Below, one piece after another: positions 1 through 8,651 of a DNA stretch of 64,000 nt; position 1 is the first letter of the stretch; each line of letters starts with the position of its first letter. The notes under the pieces were generated by a model. The model searched no databases. It was given only the letters and a program-made list of their open reading frames with translations, and was not told where the DNA came from. The translations under genes were made by a program, and so were the position numbers. The DNA comes from Cedecea davisae DSM 4568 (GTDB taxonomy: Bacteria; Pseudomonadota; Gammaproteobacteria; Enterobacterales; Enterobacteriaceae): assembly GCF_000412335.2 (NCBI RefSeq), contig NZ_KE161030.1, positions 4,436,739 to 4,500,738 on the forward strand, read 5' to 3'.

Positions 1-114
1 AACCCGCCGTGGAAGCTTGAGCAGCAGATGACAAACGTGCTGCCGTGGCTGCACAAGAAGCTGGTTCCTGCCGGTACTGGCTCGACGACGCTGAGCTGGG
101 TTGTGCCTGAATAA
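1..114 (+). CDS. rlmJ: 23S rRNA (adenine-N6)-methyltransferase RlmJ, C-terminal end only
   Basis: The last 37 codons of a gene that begins left of the window, open from base 1 to a TAA at 112-114. The visible protein ends in LSWVVPE, and the stretch PPWKLEQQ...[14 protein letters not shown] matches the C-terminus I recall for RlmJ (YhiR), which methylates A2030 of 23S rRNA. In E. coli rlmJ lies directly upstream of gor in the same orientation, as here. The catalytic motifs are outside the window, so the call rests on the tail and the synteny. Confidence 0.82.
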   Translation, partial: NPPWKLEQQMTNVLPWLHKKLVPAGTGSTTLSWVVPE

Positions 115-200
115 CGGCCGTCCCTTTCACAGTAATTGGTAGAACCTTTATCCCGGCGCGCTACAATCGCGCCTTATTTTCGACTCAAAAGGGAAACATC

Positions 201-1553
201 ATGACCAAACATTATGACTACCTCGCCATTGGCGGCGGCAGCGGCGGTATCGCCTCGATTAACCGTGCGGCAATGTATGGGAAGAAATGCGCACTGATTG
301 AGGCGAAAGATCTCGGCGGCACCTGCGTGAACGTGGGTTGTGTACCGAAAAAGGTCATGTGGCATGCGGCACAAATCGCCGAGGCGATTCACAACTACGG
401 CCCGGATTACGGCTTTGATACCACGCTGAACCACTTCGACTGGGACAAGCTTATTGCCAGCCGTACCGCATATATCGACCGCATTCACGCCTCTTACGAC
501 AACGTATTAGGTAAAAACAAAGTTGACGTTATTCGCGGCTTTGCAAAGTTTGTGGATGCCCATACCGTTGAAGTGAACGGTGAAACCATCACCGCAGACC
601 ATATTCTGATTGCCACCGGCGGCCGCCCAAGCCACCCGAACATTCCGGGTGCGGAATACGGCATCGACTCGGACGGCTTCTTTGAGCTGCCGGGCCTGCC
701 TAAGCGTGTTGCCGTTGTTGGCGCAGGTTACATCGCGGTAGAAATCGCAGGCGTTATTAATGCCCTGGGTTCTGAAACTCATCTGTTCGTGCGCAAGCAT
801 GCGCCGCTGCGTACTTTCGACCCGTTAATCGTCGAAACGCTGCTGGAAATTATTGAAACAGAAGGCCCGACGCTGCACACCAACGCTATCCCGAAAGCGG
901 TAGTGAAAAACGCAGACGGCAGCCTGACGCTGGAGCTGGAAGATGGCCGCGCTGAAACCGTCGACACCCTGATTTGGGCGATTGGCCGCGAACCGGCTAA
1001 CGACAACTTCAACCTGCAGGTGACCGGCGTTGAGCTGGATGAAAAAGGCTACATCAAGGTCGATAAATTCCAGAACACCAACGTGGCTGGCATCTACGCC
1101 GTGGGCGATAACACCGGCGCCGTTGAGCTGACTCCCGTTGCGGTTGCGGCCGGCCGTCGCCTGTCCGAGCGCCTGTTTAACAACAAACCGGACGAGCACC
1201 TGGACTACAGCAACATCCCAACCGTCGTGTTCAGCCACCCGCCAATCGGCACCGTTGGCCTGACCGAACCGCAGGCTCGCGAGCAGTACGGCGAAGACAA
1301 CGTGAAGGTGTATAAATCTTCCTTCACGGCGATGTACACCGCCGTGACCTCTCACCGCCAGCCGTGCCGCATGAAGCTGGTTTGCGCTGGCCCCGAAGAG
1401 AAAATCGTCGGCATCCACGGCATTGGCTTCGGCATGGACGAAATCCTGCAGGGCTTTGCGGTGGCGCTGAAAATGGGTGCGACCAAAAAAGACTTCGACA
1501 ACACCGTGGCTATCCACCCGACCGCGGCGGAAGAGTTTGTGACGATGCGTTAA
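201..1553 (+). CDS. gor: glutathione-disulfide reductase
   Basis: FAD-dependent enzyme that reduces oxidised glutathione with NADPH in the cytoplasm, keeping the thiol pool reduced. The 450-residue protein has the usual length. An N-terminal FAD-binding GGGSGG motif follows the start, and the redox-active disulfide motif [13 protein letters not shown] is at about residues 38-50. The NADPH-binding GAGYIAVE lies near residue 175, a second FAD motif IYAVGDN near residue 300, and the C-terminal dimer-interface active-site motif is AIHPTAAEE. The start ATG is preceded by AAAGGGAAACATC. It lies 86 bp downstream of rlmJ, with its own terminator at 1580-1612. Confidence 0.97.
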   Translation: MTKHYDYLAIGGGSGGIASINRAAMYGKKCALIEAKDLGGTCVNVGCVPKKVMWHAAQIAEAIHNYGPDYGFDTTLNHFDWDKLIASRTAYIDRIHASYDNVLGKNKVDVIRGFAKFVDAHTVEVNGETITADHILIATGGRPSHPNIPGAEYGIDSDGFFELPGLPKRVAVVGAGYIAVEIAGVINALGSETHLFVRKHAPLRTFDPLIVETLLEIIETEGPTLHTNAIPKAVVKNADGSLTLELEDGRAETVDTLIWAIGREPANDNFNLQVTGVELDEKGYIKVDKFQNTNVAGIYAVGDNTGAVELTPVAVAAGRRLSERLFNNKPDEHLDYSNIPTVVFSHPPIGTVGLTEPQAREQYGEDNVKVYKSSFTAMYTAVTSHRQPCRMKLVCAGPEEKIVGIHGIGFGMDEILQGFAVALKMGATKKDFDNTVAIHPTAAEEFVTMR

Positions 1554-1579
1554 TGGTTTAATGCCATGAAGTAAGATGA

Positions 1580-1612
1580 AAGAAGCTCACCCCGGTGAGC
1601 TTCTTTTTTTTC
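1580..1612. terminator. Rho-independent terminator between gor and kdoO
   Basis: Near-perfect hairpin with arms GAAGCTCACC and GGTGAGCTTC followed by eight Ts on the plus strand. The complementary strand also has A/T-rich flanks, so it probably ends both gor and the convergent kdoO, whose stop codon is only two bases beyond. Confidence 0.9.
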
Positions 1613-1613
1613 G

Positions 1614-2507
1614 CTAAATGAGCGGCTTGCGCAGCAGGCCTTCCAGCACCTTCAGGGGAGAGTGCTGCGGGCTTTGCATCGAATCCACCGGCAGCAAGAA
1701 CGTCTGCTCCAGCATAAACTGCCCGCCCATTGCCGCGTGCGGCGTCTGGTCGGAGAAACATATCCAGCTGCTGCCAGCCGGGAACTCAATGGCCACCTGC
1801 GGTCCCTGTTTCTGGTAATCAGCATCTGCTTTCATCGCATCGTGCATTTGCAGCATCAGGTGGTCGTAATGGCTGCGGCGGCTTTTGGTGATCCCAACAG
1901 CATTTTGCAGCCAGCTGCTTACCGGGGAATAGTTTTTCAGCCGCGGCAAAAAACGCTCCGCCAGCGTCGGGAATGCTTCACCTACGCGCCAGCTGCGGCC
2001 TTCGCCAGTTGGATTGATGTTGGTAAAGATTCGCAGGATGCGCTCGCCGTAGTTAGGCCGGGAGGGGAAAGCATCCACATGCAGGCGACTGTCATCTTTA
2101 CGCCAGGAAGTGCTATGCGTCCACTGCGTAACCGGGTGCAGCCGCAGGCTGTTGGTTGGCGTATGCAGCGCCTGCTGATATTCCGGCAGAATAGAACCGA
2201 TCAACTGGAGGCAGGATTGATAGTGGCGCTGTAATAAAGCCCGTACCGCGGGTTCCTGCTCAGCCACGGCGACGCCGGTTAACTTATCCTTCAGCGGTTG
2301 GTAACTGATGTTCTTACGCTTAGGGTCAACAACGGCGGGGTTCAGGAGCGCCTGTTCCTGCGCCGTTAGCGTAAACGCCAGCTGCGGCAGGAAAATGACT
2401 TTGCCCTGCTCGAGCTCGCTAACGGCGGAGTCGGGCTGGTCGGCTCCCCAGTGAGAAAGCGCGTGAGTATGAGTGGCGGCGTTAAGCGATATATTTATAT
2501 CCGACAT
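1614..2507 (-). CDS. kdoO: Kdo 3-hydroxylase (Fe(II)/2-oxoglutarate dioxygenase of lipid A inner core)
   Basis: Members of this family hydroxylate C3 of the outer Kdo sugar of Kdo2-lipid A, changing the lipopolysaccharide inner core. The 297-residue protein has no signal peptide. It carries the iron-binding facial triad of this dioxygenase superfamily: HVD at residues 143-145 and a distal histidine at about 257 in TPHAAMGG. An arginine in the preceding core (LRLHP, about residue 122) and the strand RILRIFTNINP fit the family. The start ATG has AAGGA about 9 bp upstream. Absent from E. coli K-12, and known from Yersinia and Burkholderia. The family call is firm; the exact substrate is inferred. 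Confidence 0.82.
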   Translation of the reverse strand: MSDINISLNAATHTHALSHWGADQPDSAVSELEQGKVIFLPQLAFTLTAQEQALLNPAVVDPKRKNISYQPLKDKLTGVAVAEQEPAVRALLQRHYQSCLQLIGSILPEYQQALHTPTNSLRLHPVTQWTHSTSWRKDDSRLHVDAFPSRPNYGERILRIFTNINPTGEGRSWRVGEAFPTLAERFLPRLKNYSPVSSWLQNAVGITKSRRSHYDHLMLQMHDAMKADADYQKQGPQVAIEFPAGSSWICFSDQTPHAAMGGQFMLEQTFLLPVDSMQSPQHSPLKVLEGLLRKPLI

Positions 2508-3343
2508 AGCAATATCCTTGCGGAATATCCGGACGTATTTATTTTGCAGGTGAATATCCGGAGCGTTTTATTTGAGAAATATAAGCGAATGAATCCGCCA
2601 CAGATGGGCAGATTCAGGCATAACAGGGAATACTGCCAGTATAGTAACAACCCAATTTCAATATTAAACAAAACCTAAACACCGCATCCAACACCCAATA
2701 AAAGCGCACAAAATCATAAAGTAACGCTAAGTGAATATTTCACCGGGAAATACAGGATTTAAATTATTCAAGAATTCATTATCAAATAATGCTAAAAATA
2801 ATAAAGGCCATTTATTATTATCACGCGTCTGTAAAAAAGTATTCAGGCGAAACTTCAGCTTCTCCAGCTGCGTGGCGGCGGCCTCATTTCGGGCATCAAC
2901 CGTCATGTCCGGCCAGGGGTGTCCGCCGTCATCAAGCCACATTGCCCGTTAGTCATCTATCGACGCAGCGTACAGCGGCAACCTGGAATCAGCGTTGATC
3001 GACATTCAACTTCAAAGGTTCAGCGCCTGCTACAGAAAATTCACAATAAATACATATGAATAGTTATGATATATCCTTGTAACAAAAAGCTACAATTTTA
3101 ATTATCTTTAAAATCAAACAATTCACCGCTCAAATATTCACCAGATGAAAATAATCTTTTCCCTGTTAAAAGACTCCTCTTAGAATACGCCCCGCCACAC
3201 CAGGAAAGACAAACTAATAATAAGTTTCAACAACATAATTTATCGCGCAACGATAAGCCCCAACAGGCCTCTAACCCGGCTTCGCGGGGTTTATTTTTTG
3301 CAACACCAAACCAATGATTTTATATAAAACAGACTGATACATC
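2508..3343. other. AT-rich gap between kdoO and the omptin gene, with a possible gene remnant
   Basis: About 830 bases with no gene I can support. Composition falls well below that of the flanking genes. A 71-codon minus-strand frame (2727-2942) has GC-rich, coding-like codons in its first half and AT-rich sequence after. It has no convincing ribosome-binding site and no family I recognise, and may be the relic of a decayed gene. A plus-strand terminator-like hairpin lies at 3273-3298. Confidence 0.4.
3273..3298 (+). terminator. terminator-like hairpin in the leader of the omptin gene
   Basis: Imperfect stem AACCC-GC / GC-GGGTT closed by TTC, followed by TTTATTTTTT on the plus strand. No plus-strand gene precedes it. 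It lies 45 bp before the omptin start, so it either attenuates the omptin transcript or ends an unseen short upstream transcript. Confidence 0.5.
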
Positions 3344-4276
3344 ATGCACAAGCAAAAATACCTGCCTGCGGCCGCCGCATTGCTGTTTAGCCCGGCGCTG
3401 TTCGCTTCGAGCAATTTTAACTTTTCACCAGATGCCGTAACCGCTGATATTTCTACCGGAGTGTTGAACGGGGAATCCAAAGAGCTTGTTTATAATCAAG
3501 ATCATGGAAGTAAATTAAGTGAGTTGAAATGGAAAATTAAAAATACCCCTATTATAAAGGGCGGTATTAGCTGGGATGCACAGCGCTATATTACCCTCAA
3601 CGCTAACGGCTGGACGACCCTGGCCTCTCGCGGTTCACATATGTCGGACTACGACTGGCAAACCCCGGGCCAGAGCCACTGGAGTGACAAATCTACCCAC
3701 CCCGACACCAGCCTGAATTACGCTAATCAGTTCGATCTCAACCTGACGGGCTGGGTTCTGAAAGAGCCAACATATAATTTTGGGGTCACCACCGGCTACC
3801 AGGAAACCCGCTACAGCTGGACGGCGAGAGGCGGCTCATATGACTATTTTAATGGCGCGCTTATTGGCGAATTCCCGAAAAATAAACCGGGCATTGGCTA
3901 CAGCCAGAAATTTAGCCTGCCCTATATCGGCCTGACCGGCAGCTACCGCTATCAGGATTTTGATTTAGCGACACAATTTAAGTTTAGCCCGTGGGTTAAT
4001 GCCCGTGATAATGATGAGCATTATATGCGCCAGCTCAGCTTTAGCGAAAAAGGCAGCAACTCTAATTATTACTCGGCTACCGTTTCTGCCGGTTATTACG
4101 TCACGCCAAATGCCAGAATTTATACTGAATTAACCTGGACGCGTTTCGCAGAAGCCAAAGCATCAACCAGGACCTATGATAATAAAACCGGTGAAAGCTG
4201 GTATCAGGGCGGTGATGCAGCAGGCCTGAGTAACGAGAGCTATACCTATGGCGTAGGTATTCAGTACCGCTTTTAA
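3344..4276 (+). CDS. omptin family outer-membrane protease (OmpT/PgtE/Pla type)
   Basis: Aspartyl-type beta-barrel protease of the outer membrane; relatives cleave cationic antimicrobial peptides and plasminogen at dibasic or basic sites. The 310-residue precursor has a signal peptide ending ALFA at about residue 21. The omptin catalytic residues are visible: the Asp pair in SDYDW (residues 102 and 104) and the Asp-His dyad in NDEHY (224 and 226). The C-terminus ends in the outer-membrane signature GIQYRF. Its AT-rich upstream region and AT-rich codons suggest acquisition by transfer. Which omptin subgroup it belongs to cannot be settled by eye. Confidence 0.93.
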   Translation: MHKQKYLPAAAALLFSPALFASSNFNFSPDAVTADISTGVLNGESKELVYNQDHGSKLSELKWKIKNTPIIKGGISWDAQRYITLNANGWTTLASRGSHMSDYDWQTPGQSHWSDKSTHPDTSLNYANQFDLNLTGWVLKEPTYNFGVTTGYQETRYSWTARGGSYDYFNGALIGEFPKNKPGIGYSQKFSLPYIGLTGSYRYQDFDLATQFKFSPWVNARDNDEHYMRQLSFSEKGSNSNYYSATVSAGYYVTPNARIYTELTWTRFAEAKASTRTYDNKTGESWYQGGDAAGLSNESYTYGVGIQYRF

Positions 4277-4282
4277 ATGCCG

Positions 4283-4313
4283 ATAAGGGTCTGCCGCAAG
4301 CAGACCCTTATTG
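4283..4313. terminator. terminator after the omptin gene
   Basis: Perfect 12-bp stem ATAAGGGTCTGC / GCAGACCCTTAT with a CGCAA loop, 7 bp after the omptin stop, followed by TTGTTAATAA. The strong stem and modest T tract fit an intrinsic terminator. Confidence 0.85.
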
Positions 4314-4410
4314 TTAATAAGCGCCTGATTATCTCGCACACTGAATCACGTTCCTGCGCGGTATTACGATTAACGAAGAGTTTGAGCAGCCCGCAGGCCG
4401 CTCTGCACGG

Positions 4411-6048
4411 CTAGCGCATCGCGTTGTATATCGCCTGCTGGATTTTCACCGTCTGCTCGTCTACCGGGACCGCGTCCAGCCCCTGCGCTTTTGCTTCTGC
4501 GGCACGCTGTTTTTGCGCTGCAAAGCGTATTTGGGCACGATCAACTTCTTCTTTCTGGCGCTTAACTGCCGCATCAGAACTACAGAAAGCGGCCAAAAAC
4601 TGCTTTCTTAGAGAAGTGAGCTTTTGCCCATTTTTCATGCCCAGCTCTGTAGAGCCAATCAGGCGGCGGCACGGGCGCGCCTCATCCATTTGCGGGCGAT
4701 ATTGCAACAAAATAGTCAGCACATCCCGGTAATCAGCCGCCAGCGCCTGCTCGGCAAAATAGACCTTCCAGTTCATTCCACCCTGCATAAACAGCCGCAC
4801 AATACGCGTATCGTTGCGGTTGATGGCCGCCCGCAGATTATTTTCATCCCAGGTGATGCCCATATTCGCCAGCATATCCCGCGGGCTATTGTATTCCGGC
4901 CGCTCTTTAGCCTGAACCACAGTGCTGACTACCGGCGCTGCCGCCGCAATTTCAGGCTTGCCGGAGATCTCACTCAGCATATACAGGCCAAGCACCGCAA
5001 CAGCCACAACGGCTACGCCGACCACGGACCATAGCGCAGTAGAAATAACGCCGGTCGTATCCTGCTGTTTTTTAACGCCGCGAGGATCGTAGCGCTCGAT
5101 AGAATCCCTGATTTCTTCGGCGTCCCCTCCCTGTGCGGAATGGTTTTTACGAGCCAGCTCGAGGTAGCTCTGTAGCGCGGTATTATCGGCCTCAAGCAGC
5201 CCCGCCGGGTTCACTTTGCTGCGCCCCTCGCTAAAGGCTTTCTGCACCGCAGAGCTAATTTCGCCGTAATAGTTGTCCAGCAGCGCGACCTGAACGGTGG
5301 TCAGCGGCTGTTTGTGCATCAGGTCGTTACGGATCTGGCGAACGCCATCGAGGAAGATTTGCAGGGTTTTGCGCTGGTCGATAAGAAAACCGAGCTGAGG
5401 CGCGCCCCGGTAGAGTTTGGCGTAATGATGGGCAAACTCTTTTTTATCCACCACCAGCAGCGCCAGCTCGCTAAACTTCATGCCGCTAAGCACATCACCC
5501 CGCTCGCCCCGCTTCAGCCAGCGGCGAACCTTATCGGCCCCAAACTGCGATTTTAGCTGATTAACCAGCTCCGCCTCGCTGCCCCAGGCCTGGTTCACCA
5601 GCCCTTTGAGAATCAGTTCTATGCCGCGCATCTGGCGCTGTGCGCCCTGCTGTAGCCCGTCTACGTCGGAAGACAGCTCGGTAGAATAGCCCAGCAGCGG
5701 CTGTTTAAAGCGAACGTGCTCAAGGTAGCTGCAAAAACGCAGCGCGGCGAGAAGCTGATTCTGGGTGACTTCCTGCCCGCTCTCATACTGCGGCACCAGC
5801 TGTTGCAGATGGCGCAGCAGCAGCGTGAATTGAGAAATTTCAGAGTCGTTAAGATTAAGCCTTTTTGCCACCGCTCCCCAACTGCCAAGCGCCATTCGCG
5901 CCTGCTCCAGTTGCTGAAAAAACCATTGCGGATCTTTGCCTTCGGCGGCACGAATGTTCAGTAACGGCAGGATCTGTAGCGAGGCCTGACGAATAATCCC
6001 GAGGCAGGTTTCAAAGTGCTCCCGCATCTGCAATGTTGCGCTGCTCAT
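4411..6048 (-). CDS. STY4199-type HEPN-domain protein with a membrane segment and ankyrin-like C-terminus
   Basis: A 545-residue protein of unknown role. It has a helical N-terminal half, then RNDLMH at residues 240-245, which fits the R-x4-H motif of HEPN ribonucleases in its expected helix (VRQIRNDLMHK). One hydrophobic segment lies at about 338-358 (VVGVAVVAVAVLGLYML). Beyond it are two helix pairs resembling ankyrin repeats (about 403-452, DENNLRAAINRNDTRIVRLF) and a charged coiled coil (about 494-522). I recall a family of enterobacterial proteins named STY4199 family HEPN-domain proteins that it resembles. The architecture suggests a membrane-tethered RNase with a sensing tail, but that is inference. 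It is a single gene with its own upstream gap (6049-6220). Confidence 0.75.
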   Translation of the reverse strand: MSSATLQMREHFETCLGIIRQASLQILPLLNIRAAEGKDPQWFFQQLEQARMALGSWGAVAKRLNLNDSEISQFTLLLRHLQQLVPQYESGQEVTQNQLLAALRFCSYLEHVRFKQPLLGYSTELSSDVDGLQQGAQRQMRGIELILKGLVNQAWGSEAELVNQLKSQFGADKVRRWLKRGERGDVLSGMKFSELALLVVDKKEFAHHYAKLYRGAPQLGFLIDQRKTLQIFLDGVRQIRNDLMHKQPLTTVQVALLDNYYGEISSAVQKAFSEGRSKVNPAGLLEADNTALQSYLELARKNHSAQGGDAEEIRDSIERYDPRGVKKQQDTTGVISTALWSVVGVAVVAVAVLGLYMLSEISGKPEIAAAAPVVSTVVQAKERPEYNSPRDMLANMGITWDENNLRAAINRNDTRIVRLFMQGGMNWKVYFAEQALAADYRDVLTILLQYRPQMDEARPCRRLIGSTELGMKNGQKLTSLRKQFLAAFCSSDAAVKRQKEEVDRAQIRFAAQKQRAAEAKAQGLDAVPVDEQTVKIQQAIYNAMR

Positions 6049-6220
6049 GATCGTCCTTTGTCGATGTCCGGCATAGCGTTGCCGAACGCAGAAAAAACTG
6101 CATTTTTCCGCCCCAGGCGGCTATTTTTTATGGTTATTCACGCTAAGGCCAAACTTCGCCATTAGAGCCGAGTGTAGAACAAGCAAACGACAATCAATGG
6201 CGATAAAAAGAGCAATTTAC

Positions 6221-7639
6221 TCAGGCATTTTCCATCGCACAGCCCACAATCTCTCCGAGCGTTTTCAACGCCGCTTCGGTTGCGGGATTGAACGGCAAAG
6301 CATAGTTCAGCCGCAGGCAGTTGCGATATTTCCCGGAGGCGGAAAACAGCGAGCCGATGGCGATATGAATTTTCTCCTCGCGCAGCGCCCTGCCGAGGCG
6401 CACGGCATCCACGTTTTCCGGCAGCTCAATCCACATAATAAAACCGCCCTGAGGACGGCTGACGCAGATGCCGCAAGGGAAATAATGCCGCACCCAGCAG
6501 GTGAACAGATCGAGATTGCGCTGGTAGTGCAGGCGCATACGCCTGATGTGGCGATGATAGTGGCCGTTGCGGATAAATGCCGCCACCGCCTGTTGCGTAA
6601 AGGTGGCGCTGCTGCCGGTGCCGATGTATTTCATATGCAGCGCCCGGTCGAGGTAGCGCCCCGGCACTATCCAGCCCACGCGCAGGCCTGGCGCAAGCGT
6701 TTTGGAAAACGAACTGCACAACAGCACGCGGCCATCCACATCGAGGGATTTAATCGTCATCGGGCGCGGGTATTCATAGGCCAGCTCGCCATACACATCA
6801 TCTTCAATAATCGCGATGTCAAAACGCTGGGCAAGGTTAAGCACCGCTCTTTTGCGGGCATCCGGCATGATAAAGCCGAGCGGGTTATTGCAGTTAGGGA
6901 CTAAAAATACGGCCTTAATTGGCCACTGTTCCAGCGCCAACTCCAGTGCTTCTACGCTGATCCCGGTGACAGAATCCGTAGGGATTTCAACCACCTTAAT
7001 ACCGTAACCGCGCAGCATCTGCATGGTGCCGTGAAACGAAGGCGACTCCACCGCCACAATATCTCCCGGTTCGCATACCGCGCGAATAGCAATCGACAGC
7101 GCTTCATGGCAGCCGTTAGTGACCACAATATCGTCGACGTTAATCACGCAGTTGCTGTCCAGCATCAGGCGCGCAATTTGCTCCCGCAGCGCTTTTACGC
7201 CGTACATGCCGTCGTAGGCCAGCATATCCGCTTCCTGGTACTGCGCCAGCCGCCCCATTTCCCGCCACAGCGGCTTGATGGTTGACTGCGTGAGGTCCGG
7301 CGAACCGCTGCCAAAAGCCACCAGCTCGCAGTCCTGTCTGGAATTCACCAGTTCCAGCACCGCATCCCACTGCGTGACCTCCACCGGGCGCTGTACCGGG
7401 CGGGTCAGGGGCGGCACCGGCGGCACGGCTTTGCGCGGTGCCACAAAATAGCCGGAGCGCGGCTGGGGCGAAATCAGCTGCTGATCTTCCAGAATATGGT
7501 AAGCCTGCTGGACGGTGCTGATACTGACGCCGTGTTCGCTGCTCAGGCTGCGAACCGAAGGCAGGCGCTCACCGCTTTGATATAAGCCCTGCTCAATACG
7601 CTCCGCCAGCAGCGTGGCAAGATGTTGGTAACGCGTCAT
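6221..7639 (-). CDS. yjiR: MocR/GntR-type PLP-dependent transcriptional regulator YjiR
   Basis: A 472-residue fusion of an N-terminal GntR winged helix (residues 1-70, with GERLPSVRSLSSEHGVSISTV) and a fold-type I aminotransferase domain. The PLP-binding lysine is in SSFSKTLAPGLRVGW, and the substrate-side NCNNPLGF and the EDDVYGEL strand are present. Such proteins use the aminotransferase fold to sense an amino-acid or PLP-related ligand and usually control a divergent gene. The N-terminus and the stretch LELALEQWPIKA match E. coli YjiR as I recall it. The DUF1127 gene yjiS starts 177 bp away on the opposite strand, the same pairing as in E. coli. Confidence 0.88.
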   Translation of the reverse strand: MTRYQHLATLLAERIEQGLYQSGERLPSVRSLSSEHGVSISTVQQAYHILEDQQLISPQPRSGYFVAPRKAVPPVPPLTRPVQRPVEVTQWDAVLELVNSRQDCELVAFGSGSPDLTQSTIKPLWREMGRLAQYQEADMLAYDGMYGVKALREQIARLMLDSNCVINVDDIVVTNGCHEALSIAIRAVCEPGDIVAVESPSFHGTMQMLRGYGIKVVEIPTDSVTGISVEALELALEQWPIKAVFLVPNCNNPLGFIMPDARKRAVLNLAQRFDIAIIEDDVYGELAYEYPRPMTIKSLDVDGRVLLCSSFSKTLAPGLRVGWIVPGRYLDRALHMKYIGTGSSATFTQQAVAAFIRNGHYHRHIRRMRLHYQRNLDLFTCWVRHYFPCGICVSRPQGGFIMWIELPENVDAVRLGRALREEKIHIAIGSLFSASGKYRNCLRLNYALPFNPATEAALKTLGEIVGCAMENA

Positions 7640-7816
7640 GCTGTATCCTCACCCGGAACCATACAGAAGGAAAAACCAGTACAGAATGTGCAAAAAAATG
7701 CCATTCAACCGCTGTTTTAGCGCTTCTGTATGTTAAAGAAAAGTAATTTCTGAATCTGTCTGCTTTTAGCCCGCTGGCGGATGATAGCTCCCGGAGCAAC
7801 AGCGAGGAGCAACATC

Positions 7817-7990
7817 ATGGGCTTTGATGAAAATCACCACCGCAGGCCGTTTCACGGTCTGGTTATGCTTTACCAGTATTTCCGCCGTATCAGGCAGCGC
7901 CGCCAGACGGTACGCGCCCTTCGCGAGTTAAGCACGGAGCAGCTCAGGGATATGGGGTTAACAAGGGATGACTTATCGCGCTGGGAGTGA
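7817..7990 (+). CDS. yjiS: DUF1127 small protein YjiS
   Basis: A 57-residue basic protein. I start it at the ATG at 7817 because GAGGAG lies 7 bp upstream; an in-frame ATG at 7781 has no such site. The C-terminal half (RALRELSTEQLRDMGLTRDDLSRWE) is the DUF1127 arginine-rich, LxD/LRDIGL-type motif. Members of this family in alphaproteobacteria bind RNA or take part in stress and phosphate physiology; the role in enterobacteria is open. It lies divergent to yjiR, which probably controls it. Confidence 0.85.
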   Translation: MGFDENHHRRPFHGLVMLYQYFRRIRQRRQTVRALRELSTEQLRDMGLTRDDLSRWE

Positions 7991-8077
7991 AGACTAAGCG
8001 GTGCCTCAGGGCTGGCGCCGCTTTTTATTTACTGCTATCAAAGAGGCTACTAAGACGATAAAAAAATAAGGAGCCCG

Positions 8078-8602
8078 ATGCACATTCTGACCCCTCGCCT
8101 GACCCTGAGCCAGGTAACCGAACAGGACTGGCCATTTTTCTGCTACCTGCAACAGCACCCGGACGTCATGCGCTATATCGATGAAGCGCGCCCTGAGGCC
8201 GAAATTCGCCGTGTCTTCGACTTACGCCTGCCCGAGTGGCTGCCGGAAAGCCGCCACTGGCTCAGCCTGGTCATGCGGCACCAAAAAACCGGCGTGCCGA
8301 TAGGCATTACCGGGTTTGTTCGCCGCGAGGACGGCATAGCGGAAGTCGGTTTTATACTCGACCCGGCATTTCACGGGCAGGGCTACGGATATGAATCGCT
8401 GTATGAGGTTTGCGCTTTTGCATTCGCCGAAATCGGCATTCGTAAGCTAATAGCGACCGTGACGGCGGGAAATATCCCGTCAAGAAAAGTGCTGGAGAAA
8501 GCAGGATTTCAGCTTGAAGGCACGCTGCGGGAGAATTACTGGCTGGGTGAAAGCTGGCAGGATGACTGGATCTTTGGCCTGCTCGAGAGAGAATTCAGAT
8601 AA
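8078..8602 (+). CDS. GNAT family N-acetyltransferase, RimJ/RimL type
   Basis: A 174-residue cytoplasmic acetyltransferase. It opens with TPRLTLSQVTEQDWPFF, typical of the RimJ/RimL (Acetyltransf_3) group. The acetyl-CoA pyrophosphate loop is HGQGYGYES at about residues 109-117, followed by NIPSRKVLEKAGFQLEGTLREN, the conserved late motif of the group. A good AAGGAG site precedes the ATG. Substrates in this group range from ribosomal proteins to small amines and antibiotics, and nothing here picks one. A hairpin shared with the convergent gene follows. Confidence 0.9.
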   Translation: MHILTPRLTLSQVTEQDWPFFCYLQQHPDVMRYIDEARPEAEIRRVFDLRLPEWLPESRHWLSLVMRHQKTGVPIGITGFVRREDGIAEVGFILDPAFHGQGYGYESLYEVCAFAFAEIGIRKLIATVTAGNIPSRKVLEKAGFQLEGTLRENYWLGESWQDDWIFGLLEREFR

Positions 8603-8626
8603 AACACGGGCCGCGCAAGGCGGCCC
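8602..8626 (-). terminator. terminator of the YhcN/BhsA-type gene, possibly bidirectional
   Basis: Seven-bp GC stem GGGCCGC / GCGGCCC (8608-8626) with loop GCAAG. On the minus strand it is followed by GTGTTTTAT. It lies between two convergent genes and probably serves both. Confidence 0.7.
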
Positions 8627-8651
8627 ATACAGCGTGATTTGTCTTTACGGC

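Noticed and set aside
825-1517. A 230-codon open frame opposite gor
   Set aside because: It is the antisense shadow of a well-recognised gene in GC-rich codons, with no ribosome-binding site or family.
2727-2942. A 71-codon minus-strand gene
   Set aside because: No ribosome-binding site or family, and composition changes half way; noted only as a possible remnant.
6095-6135. Hairpin CCGCC / GGCGG followed by TTTTTT as a plus-strand terminator
   Set aside because: Both flanking genes are on the minus strand and the T tract is on the plus strand, so it has no transcript to end that I can see.
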